Source of the DNA: Rhodospirillaceae bacterium
Lineage (GTDB): Bacteria > Pseudomonadota > Alphaproteobacteria > Rhodospirillales > UBA2165
DNA: 64,000 nucleotides
Direction: 5' to 3'
Assembly (NCBI GenBank): GCA_018649725.1
Contig: JABIHH010000070.1
Location: 1-64,000 of the forward strand
Of the stretch, positions 27,836 through 36,838 are shown in pieces. The notes under the pieces were generated by a model. The model made no database searches. It was not told the DNA's origin and saw nothing but the letters and a program-made list of their open reading frames with translations. A program made the translations under genes and the position numbers. Positions within the stretch are counted from its first letter, which is position 1; every line of letters begins with the position of its first letter.

Positions 27836-29485
27836 ATGATTGATTTTTCGACGAACCCTGGCCAGTACAAACACTGGAAATTAAGCTTTGACGGACCCGT
27901 TGCAACTTTGGCAATGGATGTTGCCGAAGATGGTGGCATGGTCCCCGGATATGAACTTAAACTGAACTCATATGATTTGGGTGTCGACATCGAGCTTTAT
28001 GATGCGACGCAGCGTTTGCGGTTCGAGCACCCTGAGATTAAGAGCGTGATTATCACCTCAGCTAAAGATCGGGTGTTCTGCGCCGGCGCAAATATCGCCA
28101 TGCTCGGTACCTCGACCCATGCTCACAAAGTTAACTTCTGTAAGTTCACCAATGAAACACGGAATGGTATTGAAGATTCGACCTCAAACTCCGGTCAAAA
28201 ATATCTCTGCGTCGTTAACGGCACGGCAGCAGGCGGCGGCTATGAATTAGCCCTTGCCGCTGATCACATCATGCTAATCGACGATGGCGCCAGCACAGTA
28301 TCGCTACCGGAAGTTCCATTACTGGCCGTGCTGCCTGGTACTGGTGGCCTCACCCGGGTTGTCGATAAGCGCAATGTGCGCCGCGATCATGCCGATTACT
28401 TCTGCACACTCAACGAAGGCATCAAAGGCAAGCGAGCCGTAGATTGGAAACTGGTTGATGAATTGGTGCCTCGCTCCAAGCTGATGGATACGGCGGTTGA
28501 ACGTGCCAATGAATTTGCCAAAGACTCATCCCGACCTGATGGAGCGAAAGGCATTGAGCTGACACCCATAACGCGTGAGATCACCGATAACGAAGTTAAC
28601 TATGACAATATTTCGTGCAAAATTGATCGCGACGGCCTGACGGCTGAAATAACCGTTCGCGGCCCATCGAGTGCACCTGAGCAAGATGCGGCGGCCATTG
28701 AAGAAGCGGGTGTTAAATTCTGGCCCCTCGCCTTCACCCGCGATTTCGACGATTTGATCCTGCACATGCGGACCAATGAAAACGAAATCACCACTTGGGT
28801 CTTTAAATCCGAAGGCAATGCAGATTTTGTTGAAGCGGCTGATAAAGCATTGGCAGACAATGCTGACAACTGGCTGGTTCGCGAAACCACCAACTACATC
28901 AAGCGTACTTTCAAACGCCTCGATGTGTCGTCCCGCAGTATCATCACGCTGGTTGAACCCGGCAGTTGCTTTACCGGCACATTGATGGAACTTGTCCTAG
29001 CAGCTGATCGTAGCTTTATGCTGGATGGCACCTTTGAAGGCTCAAACGTTGCGGCAGCAACATTGCGGCCAAGCCATATGAATTTCGGCGTTATGCCGAT
29101 GTGTAACGATCTCAGCCGTCTTGAAACCCGCTTCCTCGACGAAGCCGACAAGATCGCCGACATCAAAGCAGAGATTGGCAATGATTTGGATGCAGAAGCA
29201 GCCGAAGATTTGGGCCTTGTCACCTTTATTCCCGACGACATTGATTGGGAAGATGAAGTTCGCATCGCCATAGAAGAACGGGCAAGCTACTCAGGTGATG
29301 CCCTCACCGGTATGGAGGCCAGCCTCCGTTTCGCGGGACCAGAAACCATGGAAACTAAAATATTTGGCCGCCTCAGCGCTTGGCAAAACTGGATTTTCCA
29401 GCGTCCAAACGCGGTCGGCGAAGAAGGTGCTCTCAAGTTATTCGGCACCGGCAAACAAGCTAATTTCGATAGAAAGCGAGTATAA
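27836..29485 (+). CDS. boxC: 2,3-epoxybenzoyl-CoA dihydrolase (benzoyl-CoA-dihydrodiol lyase)
   Basis: Second ring step of the aerobic box pathway: BoxC hydrolyses 2,3-epoxybenzoyl-CoA to 3,4-didehydroadipyl-CoA semialdehyde and formate. The 549-residue length and the start MIDFSTNPGQYKHWKLSFDG match the family; the GTG at 27812 would add eight unconserved residues. The crotonase-like N-terminal half shows SAKDRVFCAGANIAMLG and VVNGTAAGGGYELALAADHI; the second half has LVEPGSCFTGTLMELVLAAD. BoxB follows after two bases. The substrate intermediate is made by BoxB, so the pair works as a unit. Confidence 0.95.
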   Translation: MIDFSTNPGQYKHWKLSFDGPVATLAMDVAEDGGMVPGYELKLNSYDLGVDIELYDATQRLRFEHPEIKSVIITSAKDRVFCAGANIAMLGTSTHAHKVNFCKFTNETRNGIEDSTSNSGQKYLCVVNGTAAGGGYELALAADHIMLIDDGASTVSLPEVPLLAVLPGTGGLTRVVDKRNVRRDHADYFCTLNEGIKGKRAVDWKLVDELVPRSKLMDTAVERANEFAKDSSRPDGAKGIELTPITREITDNEVNYDNISCKIDRDGLTAEITVRGPSSAPEQDAAAIEEAGVKFWPLAFTRDFDDLILHMRTNENEITTWVFKSEGNADFVEAADKALADNADNWLVRETTNYIKRTFKRLDVSSRSIITLVEPGSCFTGTLMELVLAADRSFMLDGTFEGSNVAAATLRPSHMNFGVMPMCNDLSRLETRFLDEADKIADIKAEIGNDLDAEAAEDLGLVTFIPDDIDWEDEVRIAIEERASYSGDALTGMEASLRFAGPETMETKIFGRLSAWQNWIFQRPNAVGEEGALKLFGTGKQANFDRKRV

Positions 29486-29487
29486 TT

Positions 29488-30906
29488 ATGACCAAAGTAG
29501 ATTATTCACAGAAAATTCCTAATAACGTCAACCTGTCCGACGATCGCCGCCTCCAACGTGCTTTGGAAGCTTGGCAGCCTGCCTTCCTCAACTGGTGGGA
29601 TGAACTCGGCCCAGACGGCAGTCATGACTACGAAGTTTTCCTCCGGACCGCCATTGATGTTAGCGCCAAAGGTTGGGCCCATTTTGATATGGTTAAAATG
29701 CCGGAATATCGTTGGGGCATTTTCCTTGCCGATAAAGAAGAAGGCCGCAAGGTCAACTTCGGTAGCCACAAAGGCGAAGATGCCTGGCAGGAAGTACCCG
29801 GTGAATACCGCGCTGAATTGCGCCGCCTGATTGTCACCCAAGGCGACACTGAGCCGGCATCTGTTGAGCAACAACGTCAACTTGGCAAAACCTGTCCTTC
29901 TCTCTATGACCTCCGCAGCTTATTCCAGGTGAACGTCGAAGAAGGTCGCCACTTGTGGGCAATGGTGTATTTGCTCCATGCTCACTTCGGTCGTGATGGC
30001 CGCGAAGAAGCCGATGAAATGCTGATGCGTCATTCGGGTGATGTTGATAAGCCGCGGATTCTGGAAGCCTTTAATATTCCGACAACTGATTGGCTGTCCT
30101 TCTTCTGCTTCACCTATTTCCAAGATCGCGACGGCAAGTTCCAGTTGAGCGCCTTGGCTGAGTCTGGTTTTGATCCTCTGTCTCGTACCTGTAACTTCAT
30201 GCTGACCGAAGAAGCCCACCACATGTTTGTGGGCGAAACCGGTGTTGGCCGTGTCGTACAACGCAGCGCTGAGCTGATCAAAGAACATGACACGATGGAT
30301 ATCGGCCAGTATGGCGGCATTCCTTTGGAACTCATTCAGAAATGGATGAACTTCCACTTCTCCGTTTGCCTCGATTTGTTTGGCCAGGAGAAATCCACCA
30401 ATGCGGCCAACTTCTACAATATGGGCCTCAAAGGTCGTTTCCAGGAAATGAAGATCGATGATGATCATCTGCTTGATGATAACGTCTATAGCGTGCCGGA
30501 GATTGACGGCAGCAAAATCATCCACACCGATATTGCCGCTCTGACCTCAATCAATGAGCGCCTGCGTGATGATTACCGGGAAGATTGCCAGCGTGGTGTT
30601 GATCGTTGGAATAAAACACTTTCCGAGGCTGGTATCGACTTTACGCTGACCCTGCCGCATCAGGCATTCCATCGCAACATCGGCACTTTCGCTGAAACCC
30701 GCGTCAATCCAGAAGGCCAGATCATCTCCCAAGAAGAGTGGGATGCGAAGGTCGCTGACTGGCTGCCGACGGAAGAAGATCGGAAATTTGTCGAAAGCCT
30801 CATGGTTGCCTGCACCGAGCCCGGTAAAATGGCCGGTTGGATCGCCGCCCCTGCGCGAGGCATTCAAGGCAAGGAAGCTGACTTCGAATACGTCAAGTTC
30901 CACTAA
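29488..30906 (+). CDS. boxB: Benzoyl-CoA 2,3-epoxidase, oxygenase component
   Basis: Diiron oxygenase that inserts one O atom of O2 into benzoyl-CoA to give the 2,3-epoxide. The 472 residues agree with BoxB. Likely iron ligands are in FQVNVEEGRHLWAMVYL (Glu150 and His153 by my count) and NFMLTEEAHHMFVGETG (Glu240, His243), on a ferritin-like four-helix core. The electron-supplying reductase BoxA is not within the window. Placed directly after boxC and followed by a long hairpin before the ligase gene. Confidence 0.95.
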   Translation: MTKVDYSQKIPNNVNLSDDRRLQRALEAWQPAFLNWWDELGPDGSHDYEVFLRTAIDVSAKGWAHFDMVKMPEYRWGIFLADKEEGRKVNFGSHKGEDAWQEVPGEYRAELRRLIVTQGDTEPASVEQQRQLGKTCPSLYDLRSLFQVNVEEGRHLWAMVYLLHAHFGRDGREEADEMLMRHSGDVDKPRILEAFNIPTTDWLSFFCFTYFQDRDGKFQLSALAESGFDPLSRTCNFMLTEEAHHMFVGETGVGRVVQRSAELIKEHDTMDIGQYGGIPLELIQKWMNFHFSVCLDLFGQEKSTNAANFYNMGLKGRFQEMKIDDDHLLDDNVYSVPEIDGSKIIHTDIAALTSINERLRDDYREDCQRGVDRWNKTLSEAGIDFTLTLPHQAFHRNIGTFAETRVNPEGQIISQEEWDAKVADWLPTEEDRKFVESLMVACTEPGKMAGWIAAPARGIQGKEADFEYVKFH

Positions 30907-30922
30907 TAAACATAAATCAATT

Positions 30923-30971
30923 CAGTTGAGCCTCAATTGCGTTATATTAAAACGCGATTGGGGCTTAATTG
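30923..30971 (+). terminator. Long intercistronic hairpin between boxB and benzoate-CoA ligase
   Basis: A 21-bp stem with four G-T wobbles (30923-30943 against 30951-30971), loop of seven bases, followed by TTTGTG. No long T-run, so it probably acts as a partial terminator or mRNA end stabiliser that separates boxCB from ligase expression. Confidence 0.6.
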
Positions 30972-31003
30972 TTTGTGAGCGCCGCTAATTCAGGGAGTTA
31001 ATC

Positions 31004-32587
31004 ATGTCCGATAATGTTGTTTCAGTCGACAGCTCGACCACGCCTGCCACGCTAAGCTTTTCTGAGAGCTTTAATGTTGCGGTACCGTTTATTGATCGTC
31101 ATTTGGATGAAGGCAGAGGCGACAAGGTTGCGATCCGCATTCATGGCGGCGGTGAGGTAACCTATGGCACATTGGCGGCACATGTGAACCGGGCCGGTAA
31201 TGCACTGCTGGAGCTTGGCCTTGGCAAGGGCGAGCGCGTGCTCATGATGATTAAGGACAGCGCTGAATTTTACTATGTGTTTTGGGGAGCCATTAAGGCC
31301 GGCATCCTTCCAGTGCCGCTCAACACCCTGCTGCGTGCCAAAGACTATGCCTATATGATTGAAAATTCCGAAGCCGCCGCGGTGATTTACTCCCCTGAAT
31401 TCGCCGCCGAAGTTGAGCCCGCGTTAGAGGACTCCCCGCATAAGCCAAAAGTGACCCTACTCACCGATGGTGAAGGTGAAACCATCGCCAAACATATGGC
31501 ATCCGCCTCCCCTGATCTCGCAGCTCTGCCAGCGAAGCCCGAGGATGATTGTTTCTGGCTTTATTCTTCCGGCACCACGGGCGGCCCTAAAGGCGTCGTC
31601 CACGCCCACAAAGATATGGTCGTTACGAGCCAGCATTATGCGGTTGGTGTGTTAGGTATTTCAGAAGACGACATCTGTTTTTCAGCAGCCAAATTATTCT
31701 TTGCTTATGGGCTCGGTAACGGCATGACTTTCCCGCTTTGGGTTGGCGCGGAAGCTGTGCTGTTCCCAGGACCGCCCACACCCGACGCCTGCCATGAGGT
31801 CATCGAGACCTACAAGCCGACAATTTTTTATGGCGTACCGACGCTTTATGCTGCTCAGTTAAAGGCAATGGAAGCCAGTGAGCCTGATCTTTCCTCCATC
31901 CGCGTCTGCACGTCTGCTGGTGAAGCCCTGCCGCCGGACCTCCTAAAACGCTGGGTCGACAAAACCGGCATTCCTTTATTAGACGGTATTGGCACGACCG
32001 AAATTCTACATATCTTCCTCTCCAATCAAATCGACAATGTGAAACCAGGGGCCAGCGGCCTCGCCGTTCCAGGCTATGAAGGCAGGATCGTCGATGATGA
32101 AGGCAATCAAGTACCAACTGGTGAAACTGGCGCTTTGATGATCAAGGGCGACTCGCTCCTAAAACTCTATTGGCGCAACCCGGAAAAAACCGCCGAGTCT
32201 TTGAAAGACGGTTGGATGTATACCGGCGATACCTATTATCAGGATGAAGATGGTTTCTTCTTTTGCTGCGGCCGTAGCGATGACATGCTTAAAGTCGGCG
32301 GCATTTGGTGCTCGCCGGTTGAAATTGAGAACAAACTGGTTGAGCACCCCAAAGTGTTGGAGGCCGCCATCGTCGGCCGTGAGGATGACGAGCAATTGAC
32401 CAAACCGGAAGCCTTTATCGTGCTCAATAATGCTGACGATGCGGGTGAAGATTTGGAAGCTGAATTACTCGAACACTGCAAGTCGGGTCTCGCGCGCTAC
32501 AAATACCCACGCTGGTTTAATTTTGTTGAAGATTTACCAAAAACGGCTACCGGTAAGATACAGCGGTTTAAGCTGCGCTCTGATTAA
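31004..32587 (+). CDS. bclA: Benzoate-CoA ligase
   Basis: A 527-residue AMP-forming acyl-CoA synthetase that activates benzoate, entry point of the box pathway. Signatures are the P-loop-like YSSGTTGGPKGVVHAHKD (about 185), the aryl-substrate region GIGTTEILHIFLSN (about 325), the hinge WMYTGDTYYQDEDGFFFCCGR and the catalytic Lys near KTATGKIQRFKLR at the C-terminus. The GTTEILH stretch and length are typical of benzoate rather than fatty-acid ligases. It may also accept 4-hydroxybenzoate, since no other aryl-CoA ligase is in the window; that is an inference. Confidence 0.93.
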   Translation: MSDNVVSVDSSTTPATLSFSESFNVAVPFIDRHLDEGRGDKVAIRIHGGGEVTYGTLAAHVNRAGNALLELGLGKGERVLMMIKDSAEFYYVFWGAIKAGILPVPLNTLLRAKDYAYMIENSEAAAVIYSPEFAAEVEPALEDSPHKPKVTLLTDGEGETIAKHMASASPDLAALPAKPEDDCFWLYSSGTTGGPKGVVHAHKDMVVTSQHYAVGVLGISEDDICFSAAKLFFAYGLGNGMTFPLWVGAEAVLFPGPPTPDACHEVIETYKPTIFYGVPTLYAAQLKAMEASEPDLSSIRVCTSAGEALPPDLLKRWVDKTGIPLLDGIGTTEILHIFLSNQIDNVKPGASGLAVPGYEGRIVDDEGNQVPTGETGALMIKGDSLLKLYWRNPEKTAESLKDGWMYTGDTYYQDEDGFFFCCGRSDDMLKVGGIWCSPVEIENKLVEHPKVLEAAIVGREDDEQLTKPEAFIVLNNADDAGEDLEAELLEHCKSGLARYKYPRWFNFVEDLPKTATGKIQRFKLRSD

Positions 32588-33300
32588 TTAACTGCGTTTC
32601 CACAGATAAATTTAAATCCGAGATCAATCGCCACGCCTTGAATTTCCGGCGTTGCCGCACCCAGTAAATAGGGTGTCAGGCGATTGGCGGTAGCTGATTT
32701 GCAGAATTTCTCCAAATGCGGCTGAATTTTATCGGCAGGCCACGCTTTGTTTTTCAGATCAAAGCTTACGCCTTGAAAATTACAATTCGCAAATATTGTA
32801 AAATCTGTCCAAGCCGGGTTTGGACGGGCAATATAGTCCGGGCTAAACGGATAGATTAAAATGCCCAAATTATCGAGATAATCGATGGAAAATTTAGGCG
32901 GGAAATTCATGAGCTCGAACATGACTTGGTCATTATAAGAGTTCAACAATTCACGGCACGAACTGGTCAGCGCACTGGCGACCGGATCAACCGACATAGC
33001 CTCAGAATTAACCGGCAAAACAACCTTTGGTTTCTCGCCTTCCAAATTAGATTTATATAGAAATTTCGCAACTTGCTGGATAACACCAACAACATTTTTG
33101 GCGAGGAGTTCTTGATCCAGAACACGATCTTCAGCACCTGCGGTCACAAGAGCATCGCCGAAAATTGCTTTACCATCAGCGGATATAAAGGCCGGCGTGC
33201 AGTAAAAATATGAATTCTCCGGCTGCTCTAATGAATCAAGCTTCCAGAATTTTGCATCAAACTTCGCTTCACCAGATGGTTGCTGCGCTACGTCATTCAT
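32584..33300 (-). CDS. Unknown protein in the aromatic cluster, weakly EAL-like
   Basis: A 238-residue soluble protein I do not recognise with certainty. The order of segments loosely recalls an EAL phosphodiesterase barrel without its active residues: VMFELMNFPPKFSIDYLDNL in the middle and a close IQGVAIDLGFKFICGN resembling the 'LGFxFxQG' end of EAL domains. The catalytic E-x-L is not present, so no cyclic-di-GMP hydrolysis is expected. It overlaps the convergent ligase gene by four bases and lies upstream of the liv ABC genes on the same strand. Confidence 0.6.
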   Translation of the reverse strand: MNDVAQQPSGEAKFDAKFWKLDSLEQPENSYFYCTPAFISADGKAIFGDALVTAGAEDRVLDQELLAKNVVGVIQQVAKFLYKSNLEGEKPKVVLPVNSEAMSVDPVASALTSSCRELLNSYNDQVMFELMNFPPKFSIDYLDNLGILIYPFSPDYIARPNPAWTDFTIFANCNFQGVSFDLKNKAWPADKIQPHLEKFCKSATANRLTPYLLGAATPEIQGVAIDLGFKFICGNAVN

Positions 33301-33393
33301 CGACTAAATGTTCCTACACGTTTAACTTTAGTCACTCATATTTGTGATTTGAAGGCCCAATATACAAGCACAATATTAGCTAACCAGAAGATA

Positions 33394-34104
33394 TTATACA
33401 CCCAAATAGCGATGTTGCAGGTCTTCATCTTGCTTGAGCGCCTCAGAATCACCGGACCACACGACCTTACCTTTTTCGATAATGTAATGACGGTCAGCAA
33501 TGCGGGTTAAGGCATCAACATTTTTATCAATAACCAAAATAGATTGTCCCGCGGATTTAAGTTCACCCAAAACCCGCCAAATATCGTCTCGGATGAGCGG
33601 CGCTAAGCCCTCAGTTGCCTCATCAAGGATCAAAAGATCAGGATTAGTCATCAAGGCACGGGAAACTGCCAGCATTTGTTGCTCACCACCCGATAATTGA
33701 TTACCGGCATTCGTTTGTCGCTCTGCCAGCGAGGGAAAGAGATCAAAAATCTTCTCGATCGTCCATGGCTCAGCCTTATCCCCGCGATTGGCCGCCGTGG
33801 CGACTAAATTTTCATAAACGCTGAGATTGGGAAATATCTGACGACCTTCCGGCACCAAGCCGAGCCCGGCTTGCGCAACTTTGTAGGAAGGTTCAGCGTG
33901 AATCGCCTCACCTTTGAAATGAATTTCACCGGCATGCGGTTGCATCAGCCCCATGATCGAGCGGACGGTCGTTGTTTTGCCCATACCGTTGCGACCAAGT
34001 AGGGTCACCACTTCGCCGACACCAACTTCAATGGAAATTCCGAACAGCACTTGAGACGCACCGTAGGAGCTTTCAATGTTATCAACACGTAAGAGATCAG
34101 CCAT
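33394..34104 (-). CDS. livF: Liv-type ABC transporter ATP-binding protein
   Basis: A 236-residue ATPase: Walker A GRNGMGKTT, signature NQLSGGEQQMLAVSRAL, Walker B LLILDEATEGLAPLI. The short LivF form lacks LivG's extension. It is the last gene of livK-livH-livM-livG-livF; its start shares one base with the livG stop. In this setting the probable cargo is benzoate or 4-hydroxybenzoate rather than amino acids, as in known aromatic-acid clusters with Liv-type transporters. Confidence 0.93.
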   Translation of the reverse strand: MADLLRVDNIESSYGASQVLFGISIEVGVGEVVTLLGRNGMGKTTTVRSIMGLMQPHAGEIHFKGEAIHAEPSYKVAQAGLGLVPEGRQIFPNLSVYENLVATAANRGDKAEPWTIEKIFDLFPSLAERQTNAGNQLSGGEQQMLAVSRALMTNPDLLILDEATEGLAPLIRDDIWRVLGELKSAGQSILVIDKNVDALTRIADRHYIIEKGKVVWSGDSEALKQDEDLQHRYLGV

Positions 34105-34850
34105 TAGTCATCTCCCAAATAAGCGTGGCGAACTTCTTCATTACCACGAATTTCTTCAGGAGTTCCGCAAGCGACCGCCTGGCCATAAACCAACACTGTA
34201 ATACGATCTGCCAGAGCGAAAACGGCATCCATATCATGCTCAATCAGGAGCATGGTGTATTTACCCTTCATGGATTCAAGATATTTAGTAACCCGTGACG
34301 ATTCCTCCGGTCCCATGCCGGCCATTGGCTCATCAAGCAGCAACATTTTCGGATCGGTCGCCAGGGCCATGGCGATTTCCAACTGGCGTTGCTCGCCATG
34401 AGCAAGGTTGTCAGCCAACACTTCGGCGCGCTCCTCGAGACCCATTTCAACCAGAATTTCCCTGGCCTTACCAGCCAACACTGCATCTTTATTAGCATTT
34501 TTCCAAAAGCGGAAGCTGTGGCCTTCACGCGCCTGAATGGACATCGCGACATTATCCAGAACTGAAAAATCTTTGAATATTGAGGTGATTTGGTAGGAGC
34601 GCACCATGCCCGCATGACAGCGATTGGCTGAAGACATGTGGCTAATTTCCTGGCCATCAAAATGGATGGTCCCACTATCAGATTCTAGCATACCAGAAAG
34701 CTGGTGGATGAGCGTTGTCTTGCCGGCGCCGTTCGGGCCGATAACGGCATGAATTTCGCCCTGCTCGACTTCGATATTCAGCGAATCCGTCGCGACCAAA
34801 CCACCGAAATGCTTCACCAGATTTTCGACCTTAAGCATAATTTCGGTCAT
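34104..34850 (-). CDS. livG: Liv-type ABC transporter ATP-binding protein
   Basis: A 248-residue ATPase with Walker A GPNGAGKTTLIHQLSG, the signature LAHGEQRQLEIAMALA and Walker B KMLLLDEPMAGMGPEES, then LLIEHDMDAVFALADR with the switch His. The MAGM after DEP and the length are LivG-like. Overlaps livM by four bases. Confidence 0.94.
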   Translation of the reverse strand: MTEIMLKVENLVKHFGGLVATDSLNIEVEQGEIHAVIGPNGAGKTTLIHQLSGMLESDSGTIHFDGQEISHMSSANRCHAGMVRSYQITSIFKDFSVLDNVAMSIQAREGHSFRFWKNANKDAVLAGKAREILVEMGLEERAEVLADNLAHGEQRQLEIAMALATDPKMLLLDEPMAGMGPEESSRVTKYLESMKGKYTMLLIEHDMDAVFALADRITVLVYGQAVACGTPEEIRGNEEVRHAYLGDD

Positions 34851-35818
34851 GACTTAGCCTCCGGACTTTTCTCAAATTTGGCCAAGAACCCTTCAACACC
34901 ACCACGTGCGAAAAGCACGACGAGGATGAGGAATGGTCCAAAAATGAGATGCCACGAATTGGTAATGTTCGATAACACTTCAGACAGCAACAGAAAGATT
35001 ATGGCGCCCCCTAGAGGCCCCATGATTGTCCCCATACCACCAAGCACAACGATGAAAATTAACTCACCGGAAAAGGTCCAAAACATCATATCCGGGCTGA
35101 CAAAATCTTCGAAATTAGCTGAAAGCAATCCAGATAAGCCGCACATCATACCGGCAATAACGAAAGCGGTAAGCTTATAGCCATAAGTTGGGTAGCCGAT
35201 GGTATGCATGCGCTCATCATTTGATTTGGCCGCTCGAATTACCCGGCCAAAACGAGAATTTACCATTTTGCGGGTGATCAGCAGGCAGGCAACCATCAAG
35301 ACAAAGACCGTAAAGTACATCGTCAGAGCATCATTGAGATCATAAAACGGGATGCCGAAATCACTTCTGGCATCAATTGTCAGACCGTCGTCACTACCAT
35401 ATTTCTCAATACTAACGCTCAAGAAGTAGATCATTTGGGCAAAAGCCAGCGTGATCATAATAAAGTAGACGCCGCGGGTTCTGAGACTTATTGCACCGAT
35501 AATAAGAGCAAAAAGACCACTCATTAGCAGCCCAACGGGCCATTGAATATAGGCACTTTCAATACCGTGCGATGCAAATATGCCGACGGCGTAGCCACCA
35601 ATACCAACAAACACAGCATGGCCAAAACTGATCATGCCACCAAAGCCCATGATCAAATTAAGACTAATGGCGGCAATTGCGACAATCATGATGCGTCCGA
35701 ACACATCTGTGAAAAAATCCTGGCCGATGGCCGGCGCAATCCACGGCATAAAGATGCAAAGCAAAATCAACAGCGAGTTATATATACCGCGAGGGGTTTT
35801 TAATATTTCCAAATTCAT
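34847..35818 (-). CDS. livM: Liv-type ABC transporter permease
   Basis: A 323-residue inner-membrane permease, with the conserved NLIMGFGGMISFGHAVFVGIGG and GGMGTIMGPLGGAIIFLLL of LivM. It is the shorter form, without the extended N-terminus of E. coli LivM. Pairs with the LivH gene 11 bases upstream. Confidence 0.93.
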   Translation of the reverse strand: MNLEILKTPRGIYNSLLILLCIFMPWIAPAIGQDFFTDVFGRIMIVAIAAISLNLIMGFGGMISFGHAVFVGIGGYAVGIFASHGIESAYIQWPVGLLMSGLFALIIGAISLRTRGVYFIMITLAFAQMIYFLSVSIEKYGSDDGLTIDARSDFGIPFYDLNDALTMYFTVFVLMVACLLITRKMVNSRFGRVIRAAKSNDERMHTIGYPTYGYKLTAFVIAGMMCGLSGLLSANFEDFVSPDMMFWTFSGELIFIVVLGGMGTIMGPLGGAIIFLLLSEVLSNITNSWHLIFGPFLILVVLFARGGVEGFLAKFEKSPEAKS

Positions 35819-35829
35819 GACCTAGATCC

Positions 35830-36753
35830 TCACGCCCCTTTTGGCGGGAACAGGCCGCTCGGCTTAATCGCGAGAATGATCGCCATTAAAATATAAATCA
35901 TCATCGAAGAAATGGCTGGTCCAGCGGTTTCAGCAGCAACCGTATCCATAATCTGGAGTAACGCAACATCGATAAAAGAGCGCCCCATGGTATCAATTAG
36001 TCCGGTCAATATCGCGGCAATAAAAGCCCCTTTGATCGAGCCGATACCACCAATCACGATGACCACGAAAGCTAGGATCAAAATACTTTCTCCCATACCA
36101 CTATCAGCTTGCGTGATCGGGGTGATGATCATGCCGGCAAAACCAGCCAGTACGGCGCCGAGACCAAACACCAGGGTAAAAAGAAGTTTGATATTAATGC
36201 CGAGGGCACCAACCATCTCGCGGTTTGATGCACCAGCTCGGATCAGCATGCCAACTCGCGTTTTCGAGACCAAAACATAAAGCAACAAAGCGACAAGCAG
36301 ACCACTTGCAATAATCACCATACGATATTCCGGCACAGTTATGCCACCAGGTAATGTTATCGTGCCGGTAAGATAAGGCGGCAAATTGATGCCCGTTCCT
36401 TCCGGACCCCAAACAATCAAAAAAAGCTCATTGAAAAATAAGATCAAACCAAAGGTCGCCAACACTTGATCTAAATGGTTCCGCTCATAGAGCGTTCGTA
36501 AGATAGAAAATTCAAGCAACAATCCAGCTGCCAGCATAACTGGAAGGGCGAGGATCATCCCAAGGACGAGAGAATCTGTAACCGCAACAAGCGTTGATGC
36601 AAAAAAGGCTCCAAACATGTAGAGCGTGCCATGCGCTAAATTGACGAGATCCATAATGCCAAAGATTAGGGTCAGGCCAGCAGCCACCAGGAATAAGATG
36701 ATCCCCAACTGAAAACCGTTAAAAAATTGCTCAGCAAGAAGAGTGTAATTCAT
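35830..36753 (-). CDS. livH: Liv-type ABC transporter permease
   Basis: A 307-residue permease. FNGFQLGIILFLVAAGLTLIFG and MDLVNLAHGTLYMFGAF at the N-terminus, then GGIGSIKGAFIAAILTGLID late, are standard LivH motifs. Separated from livK by an 85-base gap that contains a strong hairpin. Confidence 0.94.
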   Translation of the reverse strand: MNYTLLAEQFFNGFQLGIILFLVAAGLTLIFGIMDLVNLAHGTLYMFGAFFASTLVAVTDSLVLGMILALPVMLAAGLLLEFSILRTLYERNHLDQVLATFGLILFFNELFLIVWGPEGTGINLPPYLTGTITLPGGITVPEYRMVIIASGLLVALLLYVLVSKTRVGMLIRAGASNREMVGALGINIKLLFTLVFGLGAVLAGFAGMIITPITQADSGMGESILILAFVVIVIGGIGSIKGAFIAAILTGLIDTMGRSFIDVALLQIMDTVAAETAGPAISSMMIYILMAIILAIKPSGLFPPKGA

Positions 36754-36787
36754 AAATTTTCATCGGATAATTTAAGAGTAAAATAAC

Positions 36788-36813
36788 TGCGGGGACGCTA
36801 TGGCGCCCCCGCA
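36788..36813 (-). terminator. Intercistronic hairpin between livK and livH
   Basis: A stem TGCGGGG-CGC / GCG-CCCCGCA of ten pairs with one A-C mismatch and a four-base loop. On the minus strand it follows the livK stop and is not followed by a strong T-run. It fits the usual attenuation that keeps binding protein above permease levels. Confidence 0.6.
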
Positions 36814-36838
36814 AAATTATTCCAGAGACCCAGAAATC

